DNA of 64,000 nucleotides from Sulfitobacter sp. CW3 (GTDB taxonomy: Bacteria; Pseudomonadota; Alphaproteobacteria; Rhodobacterales; Rhodobacteraceae), in NCBI RefSeq assembly GCF_019392245.1, contig NZ_JAHXRL010000005.1, forward strand, positions 124,001 through 188,000, given 5' to 3'. The notes under the pieces were generated by a model. The model made no database searches, was not told where the DNA came from, and saw nothing but the letters and a program-made list of their open reading frames with translations. How positions within the stretch are numbered: position 1 is the stretch's first letter; each line of letters begins with the position of its first letter. The translations under genes and the position numbers were made by a program. Positions 61,305-64,000 of this stretch are shown here, piece after piece.

Positions 61305-61541
61305 ATGCCGATGCAAGCCAGCGATATCGAAGACCTTTTGCGCGAAACTTTTCCCAATGCCCAGATCGAGGTCCAAGGCAATGACGGTGTCCACATGGCC
61401 GCAATGGTCGTCGACGAAAGCTTTCGCGGGAAAAACCGCGTACAGCAGCAGCGCGCCGTCTACGCGGCCCTCAAGGGTAAAATGGACGGACCCAGCGGCG
61501 ATTTGCATGCGCTGGCCCTGACCACCAAGGCCCCCGACTAA
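61305..61541 (+). CDS. BolA family protein
   Basis: 78 residues with the BolA fold and conserved residues VVDESFRGKNRVQQQRAVYAALKG. It lacks a C-x-C insertion. CGGAG precedes ATG 61305. BolA proteins pair with monothiol glutaredoxins around a [2Fe-2S] cluster; a glutaredoxin of that type lies two genes downstream. Confidence 0.92.
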   Translation: MPMQASDIEDLLRETFPNAQIEVQGNDGVHMAAMVVDESFRGKNRVQQQRAVYAALKGKMDGPSGDLHALALTTKAPD

Positions 61542-61559
61542 CCCCAAGGAGCACGCGCC

Positions 61560-61805
61560 ATGGACCTGACACTTGTCGTTATTCTGGCAGTTCTGGTGCT
61601 GATTGTGGCAGTGCTGCGCGGCCTGCAAGCCCTGCGCCATACCCGTGACACGGAACGCGGGTCGCTTCCCGGCAAGGGCTATCACGAGATCGAAACAACC
61701 TATCACTCTGGCGGTGGCGGGGGCGGACATCAAACCACGTACCGCATTCCCAAAGACCCGCAAGAATACGCCAAACGCTTTATACCAAAGGACAAATCGA
61801 AATGA
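61560..61805 (+). CDS. Small membrane-anchored hypothetical protein
   Basis: 81 residues: one N-terminal helix (about 3-22), a Gly-rich stretch (SGGGGGGH), and a basic tail. AAGGAG precedes the ATG and its end overlaps grxD (ATGA). No family recognised. Location between BolA and Grx4-type proteins is the only hint. Confidence 0.75.
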   Translation: MDLTLVVILAVLVLIVAVLRGLQALRHTRDTERGSLPGKGYHEIETTYHSGGGGGGHQTTYRIPKDPQEYAKRFIPKDKSK

Positions 61806-62164
61806 CCGATACAGCTACACAAATCAAAGATACCATCACATCCAACGACGTTGTGCTGTTCATGAAGGGCACAAAATCCATGCCACAATGCGGGTTTTCG
61901 TCTCGCGTCGCCGGTGTGCTGAACTATATGGAAGTCGAATTTGCCGACGTAAACGTGTTGGCTGACGAAGCGATGCGCCAAGGTATCAAGGACTTTTCCG
62001 ATTGGCCCACCGTCCCGCAACTGTACGTCAAAGGCGAATTCGTCGGCGGCTGTGATATCATCACCGAAATGATGCTGTCGGGTGAATTGGATACATTGCT
62101 TGCTGAAAACGGCGTGAAATTCGACCAAGACGCTGCCGACAAAATCCGCGAAGCCAACGGCTGA
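61802..62164 (+). CDS. grxD: Monothiol glutaredoxin (Grx4/GrxD type)
   Basis: 120 residues with the glutaredoxin fold and the PQCGFS-type active site (CGFS, residues about 30-33), and the FPTVPQ-like [20 protein letters not shown]. It carries a [2Fe-2S] cluster and is the classical BolA partner. Confidence 0.95.
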   Translation: MTDTATQIKDTITSNDVVLFMKGTKSMPQCGFSSRVAGVLNYMEVEFADVNVLADEAMRQGIKDFSDWPTVPQLYVKGEFVGGCDIITEMMLSGELDTLLAENGVKFDQDAADKIREANG

Positions 62165-62383
62165 TGTGTCATGGGGCCGGCGCGTTTGGTGCCGGTCCCG
62201 TCGTTGATGATTTGGGCGGATCGCACTGGCCTTGCGCCATTAATGCGCCCCCAGATACTGTGAAACATAACGATTTTCGGCCGGCTGAAAATATTTTCGC
62301 CAGCCCTCTGTACCCCCTTGTACATGCGCCCAGCTGATCCCCATCTGTGATCCTGGCAGACGGATTGCCAGAGGATATTCATC

Positions 62384-63304
62384 TTGGATTACATCTATGT
62401 TGCGGTCGGGCTTTTGTGCCTATTTCTGGGCGGTGAGGCATTGGTGCGCGGCAGCGTCGGCATCGCGCAACGGCTAGCCATTTCACCCCTGTTGATCGGA
62501 CTGACGGTCGTGGGGTTCGGCACCTCCATGCCCGAATTATTGGTATCGATCGAAGCGGCGTGGCGTGGCGTGCCTGACATTGCTGTTGGCAATATCGTCG
62601 GATCCAACATCGCCAACATCGCGTTGATTATGGGCATTACTGCGCTTGTTTGGCCGATCCAAGTGCCCGGTGCCACGTTGCGGCGCGACACGGGCGTGAT
62701 GATCTTGGCCGCCGTGGCTTTGGTGCCGATTTTTATGACGGGGCAAATCGGCAGGCCAGCGGGCGGGATGCTGCTGGCCGGGCTGATCGGCTATCTGGTC
62801 TGGGCCTATTTGCGGCCCGGTGACATGACCGAAGACGATGCCCTTGGCGCAGAAAAACCCAAAGCGCTCGTATCGGTCCTATGGGTCGTTGCAGGTTTTG
62901 TCGCGTTGCTATTCGGGGCGCGTTTTTTGGTGGATGGTGCGGTTTCAATCGCCCGCGACGCCGGCCTGTCCGAGGCGTTTATCGGTTTGACGATCGTCGC
63001 GGTTGGCACGTCCCTGCCTGAATTGGCCACATCGGTGGTGGCTGCGTTTCGGCGGCAATCCGAAATCGCTATCGGCAACGTGATCGGGTCCAACATCTTT
63101 AACGTATTGGGCATTTTGGGGATCACAGCCGTGATCCAGCCAATCCCGGTGGCGGGCCGTTTCATGACGTTCGACTTGCCCGTGATGATCGCGCTGTCGC
63201 TGGCGATTACCGCGCTTTTCCTGACGCGCCCTGTGATCGGACGCCCCACGGGGCTAGTGCTTTTGGCGGGCTATGTTGGGTATGTGGTGCTGGCGCAGGG
63301 GTAA
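62384..63304 (+). CDS. Calcium/sodium antiporter (CaCA family, YrbG-like)
   Basis: 306 residues with ten to eleven membrane helices and two inverted repeats of the Na+/Ca2+ exchanger type, GFGTSMPELLVS near 46-57 and AVGTSLPELATS near 205-216. Start is TTG 62384 with GAGG nine bases before. It would extrude Ca2+ or another cation in exchange for Na+ or H+. The 219-bp gap before it contains several palindromes. Confidence 0.9.
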   Translation: MDYIYVAVGLLCLFLGGEALVRGSVGIAQRLAISPLLIGLTVVGFGTSMPELLVSIEAAWRGVPDIAVGNIVGSNIANIALIMGITALVWPIQVPGATLRRDTGVMILAAVALVPIFMTGQIGRPAGGMLLAGLIGYLVWAYLRPGDMTEDDALGAEKPKALVSVLWVVAGFVALLFGARFLVDGAVSIARDAGLSEAFIGLTIVAVGTSLPELATSVVAAFRRQSEIAIGNVIGSNIFNVLGILGITAVIQPIPVAGRFMTFDLPVMIALSLAITALFLTRPVIGRPTGLVLLAGYVGYVVLAQG

Positions 63305-63337
63305 CCCCCTGCCCAGACCACAGCAACCTAATACGGC

Positions 63338-63730
63338 CTAGCTTGCGACCCTGTCCTCGACCTCTTGGGCCAGGGATTCGGCGCGGGCGGCCATTTCGGC
63401 CAGACCGTCAGTGACCGCTTGCGGCACGACCGGCACTTCGATACGTTCGGGTTCGACCACGGTATTGCGCAGTTTTTCCAGCTCGGCCTCGCGTTCGGCC
63501 AATTCTTTCCGCACCTCGCCAAGCTGATCTTCGAAGCTGGCGGTTTTATCGGCCAGCAACAGGCCCGCCATCAACAGCATCCGCGCCTCTGGCATCCGGC
63601 CCACTTGATCCGACAGCACCTGTGCCTCGTCATCCAGCATCTTGGCGGCGGCGTGCAGATAGCTTTCTTCGCCTTCTTGGCAGGCGACTTCGAACTGGCG
63701 ACTGCCGATGGAAATTGTAACTTCGGGCAT
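63338..63730 (-). CDS. zapA: Cell division protein ZapA
   Basis: 130 residues: MPEVTISIGSRQFEVACQEGEE opening of ZapA, then a helix and a long C-terminal coiled coil. It promotes FtsZ bundling at the division ring. The ATG overlaps the TGA of the upstream coiled-coil gene. Confidence 0.88.
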   Translation of the reverse strand: MPEVTISIGSRQFEVACQEGEESYLHAAAKMLDDEAQVLSDQVGRMPEARMLLMAGLLLADKTASFEDQLGEVRKELAEREAELEKLRNTVVEPERIEVPVVPQAVTDGLAEMAARAESLAQEVEDRVAS

Positions 63731-64000
63731 CAAGCGTACTCCTGCGCGGCTTCAACGAGGGGCGTAAGGGTAGACAAGATCGCCTCTGCCTCGGCGATTT
63801 GGGCTGTGCGCGCGGCGCGCAAGGCATCCAATTCGGCTTGCATGGCCTGATTGATCAGATCCAGATCCCCCACCCCTTCTTGATTTGCGGTACGCAAGGC
63901 GGTGCAGGCCTCGGAGAGGCGCGCGTTGGCACCGCGAACCTGCTGCAATTCAACATCCAGCTGGGCCACCCGGGTTTGGGCCTCGCCCTCTTGGGCCAGC
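63730..64000 (-). CDS. Coiled-coil hypothetical protein, partial (N-terminus beyond right edge)
   Basis: The frame is open from the right edge (63999) to the stop at 63730, with about 90 residues seen. It is Ala/Glu/Gln/Leu-rich and helical (LAQEGEAQTRVAQLDVELQQ and on), ending EAAQEYA. It overlaps the zapA start by TGATG, so the two are co-translated. Function unknown; a division-linked role is inferred from position. Confidence 0.7.
   Translation of the reverse strand, partial: LAQEGEAQTRVAQLDVELQQVRGANARLSEACTALRTANQEGVGDLDLINQAMQAELDALRAARTAQIAEAEAILSTLTPLVEAAQEYA

Overview
The window reads as a chromosomal stretch of an alphaproteobacterium of the Rhodobacterales (Roseobacter-like). The basis is GC-rich coding sequence, the family make-up (DUF6494, DUF6505, DUF2849 and DUF934 proteins, a TRAP C4-dicarboxylate system, a form II CoxSLM cluster, a RimB-RimK fusion) and the way these loci are laid out. 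No rRNA, CRISPR array, IS element, phage or plasmid gene was seen; there is one tRNA. Everything is called by eye from translations and motifs.

Region by region. 1-530: the end-less part of an AT-richer accessory gene with a HEPN-like R-x5-H motif. 669-7835 (minus): a periplasmic, Tat-exported formate dehydrogenase locus (DUF3305, DUF3306, TorD-type chaperone, Tat-target peptide, FdhA, Fdh3B, cytochrome b subunit, small membrane peptide). 8123-12683 (plus, divergent): a polyferredoxin, DUF6494, an Mrp/ApbC P-loop ATPase, a lipoate/biotin-ligase-like protein and a His-tailed DUF6505 protein, a probable cofactor or maturation arm. 12680-14882 (minus): a TupABC-type tungstate importer, which suggests that the neighbouring formate dehydrogenase may use tungsten. 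15188-15263: tRNA-Val(TAC). 15374-18542 (minus): a periplasmic binding protein next to a hybrid histidine kinase. 18780-26209: an amino-acid ABC importer with ornithine-cyclodeaminase, RidA, Gdx-type SMR exporter, EamA transporter, isochorismatase-fold hydrolase and a divergent LysR regulator. 26257-37775: housekeeping and mixed genes (HU-like, Lon, old yellow enzyme, Tgt, SPFH/NfeD pair, RimB-RimK fusion, SufT-like, GDPD, IscA-like, TpiA).

37885-44289 (minus): dctB-dctD then dctP-dctQ-dctM, with two GTGCGG/CCGCAC-type palindromes ahead of dctP; the DctD protein lacks the GAFTGA loop and the Walker A lysine. 44350-46000: a cytochrome P450 and an AsnC/Lrp regulator. 46140-51585 (plus): assimilatory sulfur operon cysG-DUF2849-cysI-cysH-DUF934-fpr. 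51667-55014: a very alanine-rich anchored protein, infC with an ATC start, and an OmpA-family protein. 55172-61167 (minus): form II CoxS-CoxL-CoxM molybdenum hydroxylase with a molybdopterin-binding protein and XdhC/CoxI-type maturation protein. 61305-62164: BolA, small membrane protein, monothiol glutaredoxin. 62384-64000: Ca/Na antiporter-type exchanger, ZapA, and a coiled-coil gene cut by the right edge.

Themes that tie the window together are molybdenum/tungsten enzymes and their cofactor supply (formate dehydrogenase, Tup, Cox form II, XdhC), iron-sulfur assembly (Mrp, SufT, IscA, BolA-Grx) and uptake of small organic acids and amino acids.
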